Shown here: positions 1-10,600 of the stretch, piece after piece | How the letters are laid out: each line of letters opens with the position of its first letter | Position numbering within the stretch: the stretch's first letter is position 1 | NCBI GenBank assembly: GCA_948144175.1 | Contig: CANXME010002420.1 | Span: forward strand, 1,438,001-1,502,000 | DNA length: 64,000 nt | Direction: 5' to 3' | Origin: Closterium sp. NIES-65 | Lineage: Eukaryota > Streptophyta > Zygnematophyceae > Desmidiales > Closteriaceae | Program-made: the position numbers and the translations under genes | Notes under the pieces: model-generated | The model's input: the letters and a program-made list of their open reading frames with translations, nothing else | Told to the model about the DNA's origin: nothing | Databases searched by the model: none

Positions 1-306
1 TTAGTTGGCATTCGCGTCCGATCTCGGCCGTTGAGAAGAAATTCGATCCGACTCTCCAAATTCCAACTTTTTTGGGCGAAATTCTTAGGGCTGTTGAGAT
101 TCGAATTGATCCGACAGTCCAAATTCCAACTTTTTTGCCACTGGACCTGAGGAGAGTTCGAAAACCGGTTCGAGGGGGACGTTAAAAAATAGCGCGGAAC
201 TGGTTTACGTACCCGAAATCGGCGCTTTCCATCATCGCCCCCGCGGTTTTAAAAGCTAGGTTTTAGCGGTCGAAAACTTTGCGTGTAAACAAGCTCTGAT
301 ACCAAG
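1..306 (-). mobile_element. 5' leader and primer-binding site of a minus-strand Ty3/gypsy element cut by the window edge
   Basis: Read on the minus strand, the LTR at 307-676 is followed by a 2-base spacer and then TGGTATCAGAGC (293-304), the usual plant LTR-retrotransposon primer-binding site complementary to the 3' end of initiator-Met tRNA. The remaining 292 bases are untranslated leader. They include a repeated phrase around 'ccaacttttttgg/ccactggac' (about 62-82 and 122-140). The coding region must lie to the left of the window, so nothing can be said about its integrity. Confidence 0.8.
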
Positions 307-676
307 TGTGAGGATCTAGGATTGAGCTCAGAAAAGAGAAGTGTACTTGATTGATTCACCTAGGTACAACACGAGGCTATATATAGGCTCGACAGAAGGC
401 ACGTAACCCAGGTGTTACGCGAATGTTTTGAGGGTCGCGAATTGTCCCGAACAGAACCTTCCCAAACTCAGTAGAAAGCGATTCGGTGGAAACCGAATAG
501 GCTTGAGTTTGGTACACGTAACCTGGTTCGGTGCTATACCTATAATAAAATATAGGAATGCACCTAACCTAGTAAATCAAGCATATCTATGCATGATAAA
601 TTAATCCCAAGCTAGATATAGCATAATAAAGTCCAGGCAAGCTAGCAAAGCCAGCATAAGCTGTTGTACTCTCACA
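307..676 (-). repeat. LTR (5' LTR of the minus-strand Ty3 element)
   Basis: This is a 370-base LTR on the minus strand with matching ends TGTGAG...CTCACA. Its reverse complement aligns along nearly its whole length with the 3' LTR beginning at 5389 (plus strand). Shared blocks include the start 'gcttatgctggctttgcta', the middle 'ggttaggtgcattcc' and the end 'gaaggttctgttcgggac'. The two LTRs therefore face each other and are not a direct-repeat pair of one element. The primer-binding site next to the inner end fixes the orientation. Confidence 0.85.
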
Positions 677-683
677 GTCGGGG

Positions 684-1641
684 ATGGAGGGGCAAGGCGA
701 CAATTACGCGACCACCCACGACATCGGCAGCCTTCGCACCGTCGTGGAACAGACGCATGCGGGGATCCGGCGAATCAAGGCCCTCCCGACAAACAAATCG
801 GTAGCCGCCACAGCATCAATGAATGCAGCAGCGAACGTAGCACTGATTGCAGCAGCAGCAACGGCGACACCGACAATTCACGGACCAGTGGCACTACCTT
901 CGCCGAACCTCAAAGTAGCTCGCCCGAGGCTCCCCGAAGCGTTCGATCCAAGCACGAAAAGATCGGACGTTCAAAGATTCGTGGCAACTCTCAAAATTTA
1001 CTTCGAGGCCATTGGCTGTTCAACCCTGACACACGAAGCAGCAAAGGTTCGGCTCGCAGCGACACTGCTGCGAGGACCAGCACTCGAGTGGATTTACTGA
1101 AGTGTCGTGGCCCGCGGGGAGAAAACGTGGGCGCATTTCCTGGCAGACCTCATCGAAAGATTTGAGCTGATAAATTCAGTATACATGGCGCGGCAGCAGA
1201 TTCATCGACACAAACAACTGGCAAGTGTAGCACTGTATATGCAACAGATGGAGCAATCATTTTAATCACATCACCGATCTGACCGAAGGCGAGAAAATCC
1301 AAGCGTACACCGAGGGGTTGAAAATGAAGATTCGCCGACAGGTCATCGCCGCGAACTATAGTAGCTACCGCGACATCGTACGTGCAGCCGAACGATACGA
1401 CGCGTTGACGCGTGGTCAACCCAAAACACGACGCTGCGGGCCGAACCGTACATTTGGCACGGAGCGATCAGCTCTCCCCATGTTCGCCGAACCGATGGAT
1501 ATCGACAGATTTGAGGCGAAGCAGCAGCCGACAAAATGCAATTTTTGCGGCGCAGCCGGATATCAAATCTTGTCGTGCTACAAAATGAAGAAGGCACGTG
1601 CAGCATTGCTGGGCGGCAACAGTATAGCACCCCCGAAGTAA
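684..1641 (+). pseudogene. Ty3 gag fragment with damaged CCHC zinc knuckle
   Basis: The first open stretch (684-1100) matches the capsid region of Ty3 gag polyproteins: a basic N-terminus, an Ala-rich spacer, then 'RPRLPEAFDPSTKRSDVQRF' and a helical segment ending in LRGPALEW. A stop and a frameshift follow. The rest of the capsid and the nucleocapsid are read at 1318-1641. The zinc knuckle is CNFCGAAGYQILSC, in which Tyr stands where the CX2CX4HX4C pattern needs His, as expected from a C-to-T change in a His codon. Gag normally packages the element RNA into particles. This copy cannot make a working product. Confidence 0.75.
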
Positions 1642-2204
1642 AAAAACGGGAATGGTTAGTAGCTGCGGATCGACGTGGCGATCACGTAAAGATCCGAAAA
1701 TAGAAAAAGGGCGATGACATGGCAACTTTGGAGCGGGCAAGAAAAAGGAGAAAATGTTGGCGCGAATATAAAACGTCACGATTGGCCGGCAACTGGGGAA
1801 AACGCCGAGGCAAATGGAGGCTCCGCGAAAAAAGACTCTGCACCGACCAGGAAACTCCGGCCGAACACCCACGAAAGTAAGAATTCGTTAAAGTTATCCA
1901 ATAAAGATACTTTAACCAAGAATGTTACTTCTCGTGGTTTTCAAGCCTTAGAAAAATTAAGGGGAGATTTACTGGCCAAGAAAAGGCCTTTAGACATTAT
2001 TTAGGTACGTGAGAAGTTGGGCAAAGTACTACGGAGCGTAGAAAAGGGTCGTGCGTCTGTGGAGTTAATATTCTCTTCCCGCAGCACATTGTTAAGACTC
2101 CCCGTCACCCACAGGTGAAGCCTACACAGCTGCAAAGGCTTAGAGGAAAATTCCAGGCTCATGAGAAGTTGTTCAAGCCTTGGAAAAATCCTCCTATCCC
2201 CTAG

Positions 2205-2933
2205 GTGAAGTTGGAAACTGCTGAGTCAGGTATAAGAAATATGGATGGTAATCATTTTGATGTACCCTATAATCCTATTATGACCCTCTTTGGCTACTCA
2301 ACGCAGCAGGAACTACTATTCCTCGATGTCTTATGCAAAGGACGACATCTCCAGGCATTGGTGGACAGCGGTGCATCTCACACGGTATGTGACCGCGGGA
2401 CGTTGGAGAAAATTGGAGAACCTGTGGAGGAAACCAAGTTCACAGCAACGATAGTGGGCTGTATGATACTTCCCATCCACGGCAAAGCATCACTGCAGCT
2501 GCATATAGGGGCGTTTAGGTGGAAGCCGATTACGAACATCAAAAGATTTGATTTCATCTTCGGGCGAGATTTCTTGAAGCGGTTCAACCCCGAGATCGAC
2601 TGGGTCAACAGGAAGGCGAGCATCTGCACCAATGGGAAACGAGTGGAGCTGCGAAGCTGGATGGATACAGGAGACATTCCTGAAACGACATTAGCACGGT
2701 TCAAATAGACGGTGAATGAGAGTAACACGGGTTACTTAGCACTGGTCATGATAGCAGCAGAGGAGGAGAAGCCGAGCTCGGAACTACCTACAGCAATGAA
2801 GGAGGTCATGGAGCAGTACAAGGATATTATGCCTGATGACCTACCTGCAGGCGTACCTCCAATGCGCACCCACAAGCACGAGATCGTGGAGGAACCAGTG
2901 CAAAACCCGTCTCACGTGCACCATACCGACTAA
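2205..2933 (+). pseudogene. Ty3 aspartic protease region and start of reverse transcriptase
   Basis: A retroviral-type aspartic protease is recognisable by LVDSGASHTVCD (about 2359-2394) with the DSGA active-site triplet, followed by the flap region and 'DFIFGRDFLKRFNPEIDW', typical of Ty3 proteases. The reading frame is open for 167 codons (2205-2708). A TAG follows at 2706-2708, and the linker into the reverse transcriptase (to 2933) has the expected 'DLPAGVPPMRTHKHEI' phrase. The protease would release the mature gag and pol proteins. Its catalytic residues are intact but the flanking frame is not. Confidence 0.75.
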
Positions 2934-2977
2934 GTCCGACCAAACTGATAGACATGACAAAGTAGATAGAGTATATA

Positions 2978-4172
2978 TTGCACAAACAATGCATCCGCCC
3001 ATCCACCTCTCCCTACGGTGCACCGGTTCTCTTCACTCCTGAACCAGATGGCAGTCTACGGATGTGCATCGACTACCGCGCATTGAATAAACAGACAGTG
3101 AAAAACAAATACTCCATACCACGCATAGATGACCTACTGGACCAACTGCATGGTGCAACAGTCCTTTCGAAGCTGGACCTACGGCCGGGTTACTAGCAGA
3201 TCCAGATGGCGGACAACTTGATCCACAAGACGGCGTTCCATACCAGATACAGCTCCTACGAATACTTGGTGATGTTGTTCGGACTCTGCAACGCACCACC
3301 AACGATCTAGGCGGAGATAAATCACATCATTTGGCCCCTGTTGAACGAATGCATGGTGGTGTACCTGGACGACATTCTCGTCTACTCCAAGAACATGAAG
3401 GAGCACGTGGAGCATCTGCGGAAGGTGTTCGAGATCCTGCGGAAAAACAAGTTCTACGTGAAGCTATCGAAGAGCGACATTACCCTAAGAATGGTGCAGT
3501 TTCTCGTGTACATGGTGAGTGCAGAGGGTGTACACGTGGACCCACGGAAGATCGAAGCCGTTAAGAAGTGGAAAGTACCGGAGGACGTGAAAGGATTGCA
3601 GCAGTTCCTAGTCTTCGCAACTACTACAATAGTTTCGTGCCGCAGTACGCTAAGATGGCATCGCCACTGACCAGCCTACTAAAAAAGGATACGCCCTACA
3701 AATGGGATACTCCTCATCAGCAAGCCATGGAGCAGCTATAGATAGCACTGATCACGGCACCAGTACTCGTCCTACTGGACACAGACAAGGACTACGTGGT
3801 GGACGCAGACGCTAGCGACCAAGCAGTTGGAGCAGTACTTATGCAGGATCACGACGCGGTTTGCAGCCCATCACCTACCCCAGATAAGAGCTACACGGAG
3901 CAGAACTAAACCACCCCTTCCATGACAAGAAAGCCTTACTGATTGTCATAGCCTTCAAGGCGTGGAGGTGTTACCTAGAGGGAGGTAAGACAACTGTCTA
4001 TACTGACCACTACAGTCTCAAATACATGATGTCGCAGCCAATGCTCTCACGACCACATGTGCTGTGGGTGGACTTCCTGGAGACCCACTTCCACTATGAC
4101 ATCGTCTACAAGCCCGTGCTACCCAACAAAGAAGACGCATTGAGCCACCCCGGTCATGTAGCAGGCATCTAG
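2978..4172 (+). pseudogene. Ty3 reverse transcriptase and RNase H, interrupted
   Basis: RT motifs appear in order: [15 protein letters not shown] (about 3047-3090), the domain A segment [17 protein letters not shown], and the catalytic YLDDILVYS (about 3361-3387). RNase H follows with VVDADASDQAVGAVL (about 3800-3840) and TVYTDHYSLKYM (about 3990-4030). In-frame stops fall after LRPGY (TAG), after NAPPTI (TAG), before IALITAP (TAG) and in the RNase H (TAA). There is also a frameshift near 3640. Several stops sit where related elements have Trp or Gln, so C-to-T and G-to-A changes explain them. The copy is inactive. Confidence 0.75.
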
Positions 4173-4199
4173 CTCGACGGGATGAACCCTCAGCTCAAA

Positions 4200-5378
4200 G
4201 GGCTATTCCAACATAGATACTCCGTGGATGCAGAAATCTCTACGGCAGAGAAATAGAAGCTATTACAATGGGAGAAAGACTTAGCTGTAAGGAAGGGCAC
4301 AGGAAAGATCTAGGTACCGAACTATGCCCCGCTACGACAGTCGTGTTAGAGGTGTTTCACGACGTACCATACGAGGGACATTTTGGGAGCAACAAAACAT
4401 TAGCAAGGATAGCGAAGTATTACTTCTGGCCTGGAATGGCAGCAGACGTGCAGCAGTTTGTCACCTCTTGCGACACGTACGAGCGGATGAAGAGCAGCAA
4501 GCAGAAAAAAGCAGGGTTACTTCAGCCTCTACCCGTCCCGGAGCAGCCATGTCAGGTCGTTAGCCTTGACTTCATCACGAGACTTCCTTCGACGTCATGA
4601 GGGCATGATGCCATCCTCATAGTAATCAATAAGTTCTCCAAAACGGGTCACTTCATCCCGGCCAACGCCACGGCTATAGCTGAAGCAACTGCTTGCCTCT
4701 TCTTCGTCCGCATCATCACCATTCACGGCATCCCCTCTACACTCATCTCAGATAGAGACCCCAAATTCATGAGTCAGTTCTGGAAGGAGCTCATGGGATT
4801 GCTGGGGACTAAACTTGCGATGTCTTCAGCATACCACCCACTGATTGTTTGACAGATAGAGCGACTCAATCAAGTGGTTGAACAGTTACTGCGCACAGCT
4901 TGTAAAGACAACGTCAGTCACTGAGATACACAGTTACCGACCCTAGAGTTAGCTTTCAACAACACGTCACATGCAGCTACAGGGGAAACTCCTTTCTTCA
5001 TGTGTTACGGACAGGTCCCATTTACCCCACAGCAGCCATCCACACCGGCACACGTCCAAGCCACACATGACTTCGTCACCACCGTGTAGCAGCTATGGGA
5101 GAAGACTCAACGACGTTTCACCACGATGCTGAGGATTAACCAGATGGCAGCTATTGCCACCATCACGTGTTCTCATACAAGATGAATCAGAGTACAAAGT
5201 GGAACGCGTTCTCACTCATCGGCGCTGTGGCGGCAAGACCCTCGAGTTCCTGATACGCTGGAAGGGATATGACCCCACTGAGGACAGTTGGGTTGCAAAA
5301 GTTGATACGGGCAACGCACGCCGTACTCTCAAGGTCTTTCTTGTCAAGCAGGGTGTTTCTCACGCCACCCAGCTTTGA
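4200..5378 (+). pseudogene. Ty3 integrase with C-terminal chromodomain
   Basis: The N-terminal zinc-binding module reads HDVPYEGHFGSNKT...FWPGMAADVQQFVTSCDTYERMK. The second Cys of the H2C2 finger is Tyr (CDTY). The catalytic core is visible across stops: LDFITRLP..., ISDRDPKFMSQFWKEL and ERLNQVVEQLL. A chromodomain closes the protein (about 5185-5340: YKVERVLTHRR, then LEFLIRWKGYDPTEDSW). In chromoviruses this domain binds marked histone tails and steers insertion to heterochromatin. At least five in-frame stops (TAG and TGA) lie between 4270 and 5095. Confidence 0.8.
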
Positions 5379-5388
5379 GGGGGAGACG

Positions 5389-5728
5389 TGTGAGAGTATG
5401 ACGGCTTATGCTGGCTTTGCTAGCTTGCCTAGACTTTATTATGCTATATCTAGCTTGGGTTGCATTTTATCATGCATAGATATGCTTCATTACCTAGGTT
5501 AGGTGCATTCCAATATTTTATTATAGTTATAGCACCAAACCATGTTACGTATACCGAACTCAAGCCCATTCGGTTTCCACCAAATTGCTTTCTACCGAGT
5601 TCAGGAAGGTTCTGTTCGGGACGCTTCGCGACCCTCAGAACATTCGCGTAACACCTGGGTTGCCTGCCTTGTGTCGAGACTATATGTAGCCTCGTGTTGT
5701 ACCCAAGTGGAGCATTAAATTCTTCTTC
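5389..5728 (+). repeat. 3' LTR of the plus-strand Ty3 element, truncated by a microsatellite
   Basis: The LTR starts TGTGAGAGTA directly after the polypurine tract. It matches the reverse complement of 307-676 up to the phrase 'cctcgtgttgtaccc'. After that the other copy continues for about 50 bases (including a 'cttctctttt' run) to CTCACA, whereas here the sequence enters a TTC array. The missing end probably collapsed into or was replaced by the expanded repeat. Confidence 0.8.
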
Positions 5729-5822
5729 TTCTTCTTCTTCTTCTTCTTCTTCTTCTTCTTCTTCTTCTTCTTCTTCTTCTTCTTCTTCTTCTTCTTCTTC
5801 TTCTTCTTCTTCTTCTTCTTCT

Positions 5823-5905
<83 letters not shown>

Positions 5906-5979
5906 TTCTTCTTCTTCTTCTTCTTCTTCTTCTTCTTCTTCTTCTTCTTCTTCTTCTTCTTCTTCTTCTTCTTCTTCTT

Positions 5980-6009
<30 letters not shown>
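5724..6009. repeat. (TTC)n microsatellite, about 285 bases
   Basis: A nearly pure TTC/GAA array with only a few TCC interruptions (about 5846 and 5881). It reads as poly-Ser, poly-Lys or poly-Arg depending on frame. It joins the truncated Ty3 LTR on the left to the acidic-repeat gene fragment on the right. GAA/TTC arrays of this length can form triplex DNA. Confidence 0.95.
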
Positions 6010-6010
<1 letters not shown>

Positions 6011-6733
6011 GCAGCATCACTGCTGGAACACGGGTCGTCATCGTTCTTCCGCTTCTTGTTGCTTGTGCGGCGATGTACGGTGGTCTTAGCATGGACCTCC
6101 GCGACCTTGGCTTTTCCTTTGCCTGCAGCAGTGAGGCGCGGTTGACGCTCTTCCCTCGAACTGTCGTCATTGGAGAGCACCATACATGCACGCTTTTTCT
6201 TGTCGTCATTGAAGGCGATGATGGAGCCTCCGCTTCAGCAGAGGCACGTTGTCGTCCAGCGTGATGTGCCACCGGTCGTCTTCCTCTTCTTCACCGTTGA
6301 AGAAGGTTGCATCAGCATCTCCCTTCGCAGCATCTGCATCCGCCTCCGTCTCCGCACCCGCATCCGCCTCCATGTCTGCATCTGCAACCGCATCAGCATC
6401 CACTTCTGCCTTTGCTTCCGTCGTCGCTTCCGCTTCCGCTTCGTTGTCTGCATCCGCATCCACATCCGCATCTGCATCCACATCCACATCTGCATCCACT
6501 GTCGCACCCGCAGGCATATCTTCCGCCGTCGTCGCCGCAGTGGCTTGCACCGTTGCATGCACCACTGCCTCAGCGTGCTCACCATCAGTATCCACAGCTA
6601 CATCGTTGTCCGAGTCACCAACTTGCCACTCTTCTGTTGGATGCACGTCATTCTGAGTGCATGTCATCCTAACGTCCTGCCGAGTGCTCGTGCTATTTGT
6701 GCTTGCATGATTTGCATGAGCGTTTGTCATTAT
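6011..6733 (-). pseudogene. Fragment of an acidic Ala-Asp repeat protein with a basic C-terminal part
   Basis: On the minus strand, 6733-6206 reads as a very acidic protein: MTNAHANHAS at the start, then long runs of Ala-Asp-Val-Asp and Glu-Ala-Asp dipeptides (about 6310-6520), an EEEEDD cluster and WHITLDDNVPLLK. A frameshift near 6225 is likely. The next frame continues sensibly as AFNDDKKKRACMVLSNDD and then a Lys-rich stretch (SNKKRKNDDD) that runs into the poly-Lys reading of the microsatellite. I do not recognise the family. An acidic domain followed by basic clusters suggests a nuclear protein, but this is inference. Composition bias alone could also produce such a frame. Confidence 0.35.
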
Positions 6734-6740
6734 GCATGGC

Positions 6741-7407
6741 TGTTGGATATTATCATCGCTGTGTTTTTCTCCAAGTCTAAATGCTTGATCATGCAGGAGA
6801 AATCCAGAGCTTTCCAACGATACCAAGATCGCCTTATTCCGACCAAGATCGCCCAAGTTACAATATTTCCAAGACTTGGATTTCTTATTACCTTTTGGGG
6901 ATATATCTAATTTGGGTGATTACTTGGGACATTACTATAAAGGGATCTTTGGTTGGGGAGTTAGGGAAGGCAACTTTGACTTTTGGATTGGGGTGGCTAG
7001 AAGTTTCTAGCATGGGTTGCAAATGTTGCAACACCTAGGCAAAATCCAACTAGATTGGATTTTGCATCTAACACCTCAAGGACCTCATGATGAGGGTTGC
7101 ATCCTTGCTGCTAGGAAGGTTCCTACCATCCTTCCCTAGCTCTTGGAGAACCCCTTCCCTCTCATGATTCTCTTGGAGGTTCCCAACTCCAACTTTCTAT
7201 GCCTTAATGCTTGTACTTCCTCTACCATTCTAGTCATGCGGCTGCTGAACGTTTTTACTTGGTTCTCACTCTATAGACCATCTTAACGACTGATTCAACT
7301 TGGAGATGGTAGCTAAGCCTAAGGCGCAACTTTTTACTGAGCGGATTTGCGTTTAGTTGAGTAATGAGTTCGTCGTAAGCTCTCAAAGTGTCGGATCCTG
7401 AACAACA
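6741..7407 (+). repeat. 5' LTR of copia element A (left end inferred)
   Basis: The right end is set by the primer-binding site (TGGTATCAGAGC, 7410-7421), which follows '...aacaaca' plus 'ag'. The left end at TGTTGGATAT (6741) is an inference from the usual TG start, because no 3' LTR of this element remains for comparison. The AT-rich part (6900-7250) is consistent with LTR promoter sequence. Confidence 0.55.
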
Positions 7408-7409
7408 AG

Positions 7410-7421
7410 TGGTATCAGAGC
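7410..7421 (+). other. Primer-binding site of copia element A
   Basis: TGGTATCAGAGC is complementary to the 3' end of plant initiator-Met tRNA. It lies 2 bases after the LTR end, where reverse transcription of the element RNA would begin. Confidence 0.85.
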
Positions 7422-7643
7422 GGATAGTCGACTTTGAGACGACGAATCGTCGTGAATTCTCAACCAATGTTGTCAAATAAGACCATTTTCTAATCGATCT
7501 GCTTGCGAACGTTCGATTGGTGGTTAAACTGCGTTCTAATTCGAAGTATCGAGTCCGGGACGGTGATTTTCGAAAAGTCGAAATTTCTGGCAGAATTCTC
7601 TCCAAACGATTTCTCAAGTTTCCACCGTTCATAAGGCCTCAAT

Positions 7644-10600
7644 ATGGTTGGTACGAACTCCGGAGGTGCTAGTGGCGAGATGGATAGAGGTAGAGAGGCT
7701 GGAGAGCAAGGGGGAGTTGCTGGAGGAGTGGGGACTCACCAACCAGCCAACCCTACGGTACCCTCAACTTCTACACCATCTCCTACAACCGTGGATCCTG
7801 TGAAGGCGTTCTCTATTGAGAAGTTCACGGGGGAGGACTACGAGCACTGGAGCTTCCGCATGAGGCTGATGTATACCCAATACAAGCTATTGGATCTGGT
7901 GGAGGGGAAGGGGAAAATGCCAGAGGCCGCAGAGCTGAAAGGAGCGTGGATGAAGCGATCGTTTGACGCGTACATACTAATGGTGCAAGCGGTTGGCGGG
8001 CGACAACTTGACCACATCAAGGACCTCTTGGGTGATCCAGAGTGTGGCCCCAAAGCTTGGAGGAAGCTTCTGGATGTGCACTCACCGACACATGCTACCG
8101 GCGTCGTGCTACTCGCGCGGCGGCTGCGCGACATCAAGTTTGTTGATGGAGAGCCGATGCAACCGGTGTTGGATGAGATGCGGGACATCTTCACGAAGCT
8201 CCAAGGCGGCAGTGTGGTGTACCCGGAGCTCGTGCAATGCGTCGAGATCGTGATACAGCTGCCGGAGTTGTGGTCTGCCCTTGCGATCAACCTCAACTCC
8301 CAACAACCCCAATGGAGTGTGGATTACATTTGCGCACGCATCCTAGAGGAGGACTTGCAGCGGCAGAGTGTGGAGCGCTCGGAGGAGGGGGCTGGCTATG
8401 GAGTTGGAGGTGGAAAAGGTGGCTTCAAGAAGAAGTGGAAGAGCAAGAACAAGGATAACCCTAAGGAGGATGGCGGCGAGGGTCAAGGGGAGGTGTGCTT
8501 CTACTGCAAGAAGCGCGGACATTGTTGGCGGAAGTGTTACCAACGACCCAAGGATTGGACCCCGCCTTCATCAAGCAACCAGCATGGTGGCGCGAGGAGT
8601 GGGGGAGTCATGGGAGCTAGTGGAGAGGAGAAGGAGGAGGAGAAAGGCGGCAAATGTGAGGAGCGGAAGGCCGGGTTTTTCTTCTTCGTGAACGAAGGCG
8701 CAACCGACCTCGCTATGGCTGCCAATGTTCTCCTACACCCCCTCACCCATTGGGTGATTGACTTGGGAAGCTCCTGGCACATGACTCCTAGTGTGGACCT
8801 ACTCGATGAGATTCAGCCCGCACCCATCTCTACGGTCACATCAGCGACGGGCGCCAAGGCCAAGGTCATGGGCATGGGATGCGCCAAGTTCATGGAAGCG
8901 GATGGAGAGCTCGTGGGGCTGAAAAATGTGCTGTGGGTGCCGGGCTTGTGCGCGAACCTGATTTCTACCGGCCGGTTGGGAGATGCGGGTGTGAACACCA
9001 AGACGATTGGCTCGGAGCGTTATCGTGCCTACAACAATGAGCGCCTCATTTGGGACCTGCAGTGGAAGGGAGATGTCCACAAGCGCATGTGGCAGATCCC
9101 GGTCCTCCCTTGGCGGAAATCGGGTAAGACGGCAGCGGCGGCATCTATGGAGGAGAGTGTCACCGAGGAGGAGCAACAAGGTGTGCAAGGAGAGGAGCTG
9201 ATTGGAGGAAGCACGGCGGTGAAGGCGTCGGCTACCTCGGGCCAAGCGGATTGGGAGACTTGGCATCGGCGGCTCGCAGACGTGGCTGTTTCTACATTGG
9301 AGGTGATGCACAAGGAGAAGTGCGTGCATGGGCTGCAACTGCAAGGAGATGGCGCTCACTATGGCAGCTGCGAGGCGTGCATGCAAAACAAGTTTGCGCG
9401 GTTCCCGTTTCCACGTGCAGAGGGATCAGCCAAGGCACCATTGGAGGTGGTGCACATGGACCTGGTGGGTCCTATGAGGACTGAGGGGACTGGGGGAGTG
9501 TTGTACTTCCTCACCATGGTGGAGGAATGGAGCCGTTTCACGTGGGCACGTCCCTTGTCCAAGAAGAGCGATGCTGCAGCGGCAATCAAGGAGGATTGGT
9601 TGCCGATAGTGGAGCGGCAAGCGATGCGGCTGGTGAAGGTGCTGAGGAGCGACCGTGGTGGAGAGTTTCTTGGAGCGGAATTCACCAAGCTTCTCAAGAG
9701 GAACGGCATCCGACACCAACTGACCTGCCCATGAACACCGCAGCAGAACGGCATTGCTGAGCGTGCCAACCGGACTATTGGCGAGGCGGCTAAGACCTTG
9801 TTGGGGGCTGCTGGGATGCCCTACAAGTTCTGGCCTGATGCTGTTCGCCATGTCATCAAGGTCAAGAACAAGGTCTTGACACATGTTGGCAACAAGCATT
9901 GGGTGCCGTACGAGCGTTGGCTTGGGAAGAAGCCATCCATTGACATGTTGCGGGTGTGGGGCTGCATGGGGCTTGTGATGGTGCCTAAGGAGCAGAGGCA
10001 CAAGCTGGAAGTTGTTGCTGTGTGGGCTGTCCATCTTGGGATGGCTCCTGACTCGAAGGGGTGGCCGATGTGGGACCCCAAGAGCAAGAGGACGCTGGTC
10101 AGCCGTGACGTCAAGGTTGTGGAGGACGTCATGTACAAGGACTGGGAGCAGCAGCAGCTGGTGCAGATTGGCTTGCGTCTGCAGGAAATTGAGCGCTCTG
10201 CAGTGGAGGAGGTTCAGCTGCACCTTGATGAACTCCACGGGTCAGAGCTGACCAGTGACCATAGTGGCGGTGGTGAGCAGCAATTTTCTGGTCCTGCTGG
10301 AGAGGAGGGGTTGGAGGATGAGTCTGCACGTGTGGACTCACCAACTCAGCCCGAGCCTGCTGCAAACGCCAAGGTCACCAAGAGGAGTGTGCAGAGAGGA
10401 GCTTCACCACATGGGCAGCAGATTGCAACCCGTGAGAAAAGAGTGGCAGCAGCACCCTCAAGGCTGAAGTATAGCCGTTTGGGAGGACCCAAGCAAGGTG
10501 CCATGGCGGTTCAGGCGGATGAGGGAGAGGATGAGGAGATGGCGTTCTGTTTCTTCACACCTCTGCCTCGAGAACCAGCCACAGTGGAGGAGGCACTCAG

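Larger units (their letters stand above)
677..5728 (+). mobile_element. Decayed Ty3/gypsy chromovirus (plus strand), lacking its own 5' LTR
   Basis: The order gag (CCHC), protease, reverse transcriptase, RNase H, integrase, chromodomain, 3' LTR is the Ty3/gypsy chromovirus order. The internal region starts abruptly at 677, exactly at the outer end of an oppositely oriented LTR of the same family. The usual 5' LTR, primer-binding site and leader are missing. A polypurine tract (ttgagggggagacg, 5375-5388) precedes the 3' LTR. The coding region is broken by many in-frame stops and at least two frameshifts, so the copy is dead. The simplest reading is that the minus-strand element inserted into the gag end of this copy. 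Confidence 0.85.

Noticed and set aside
5680-6272. Long poly-Lys, poly-Arg and poly-Ser open frames
   Set aside because: They are the three readings of one TTC/GAA microsatellite. Only the part beyond 6011 has non-repeat sequence worth describing.
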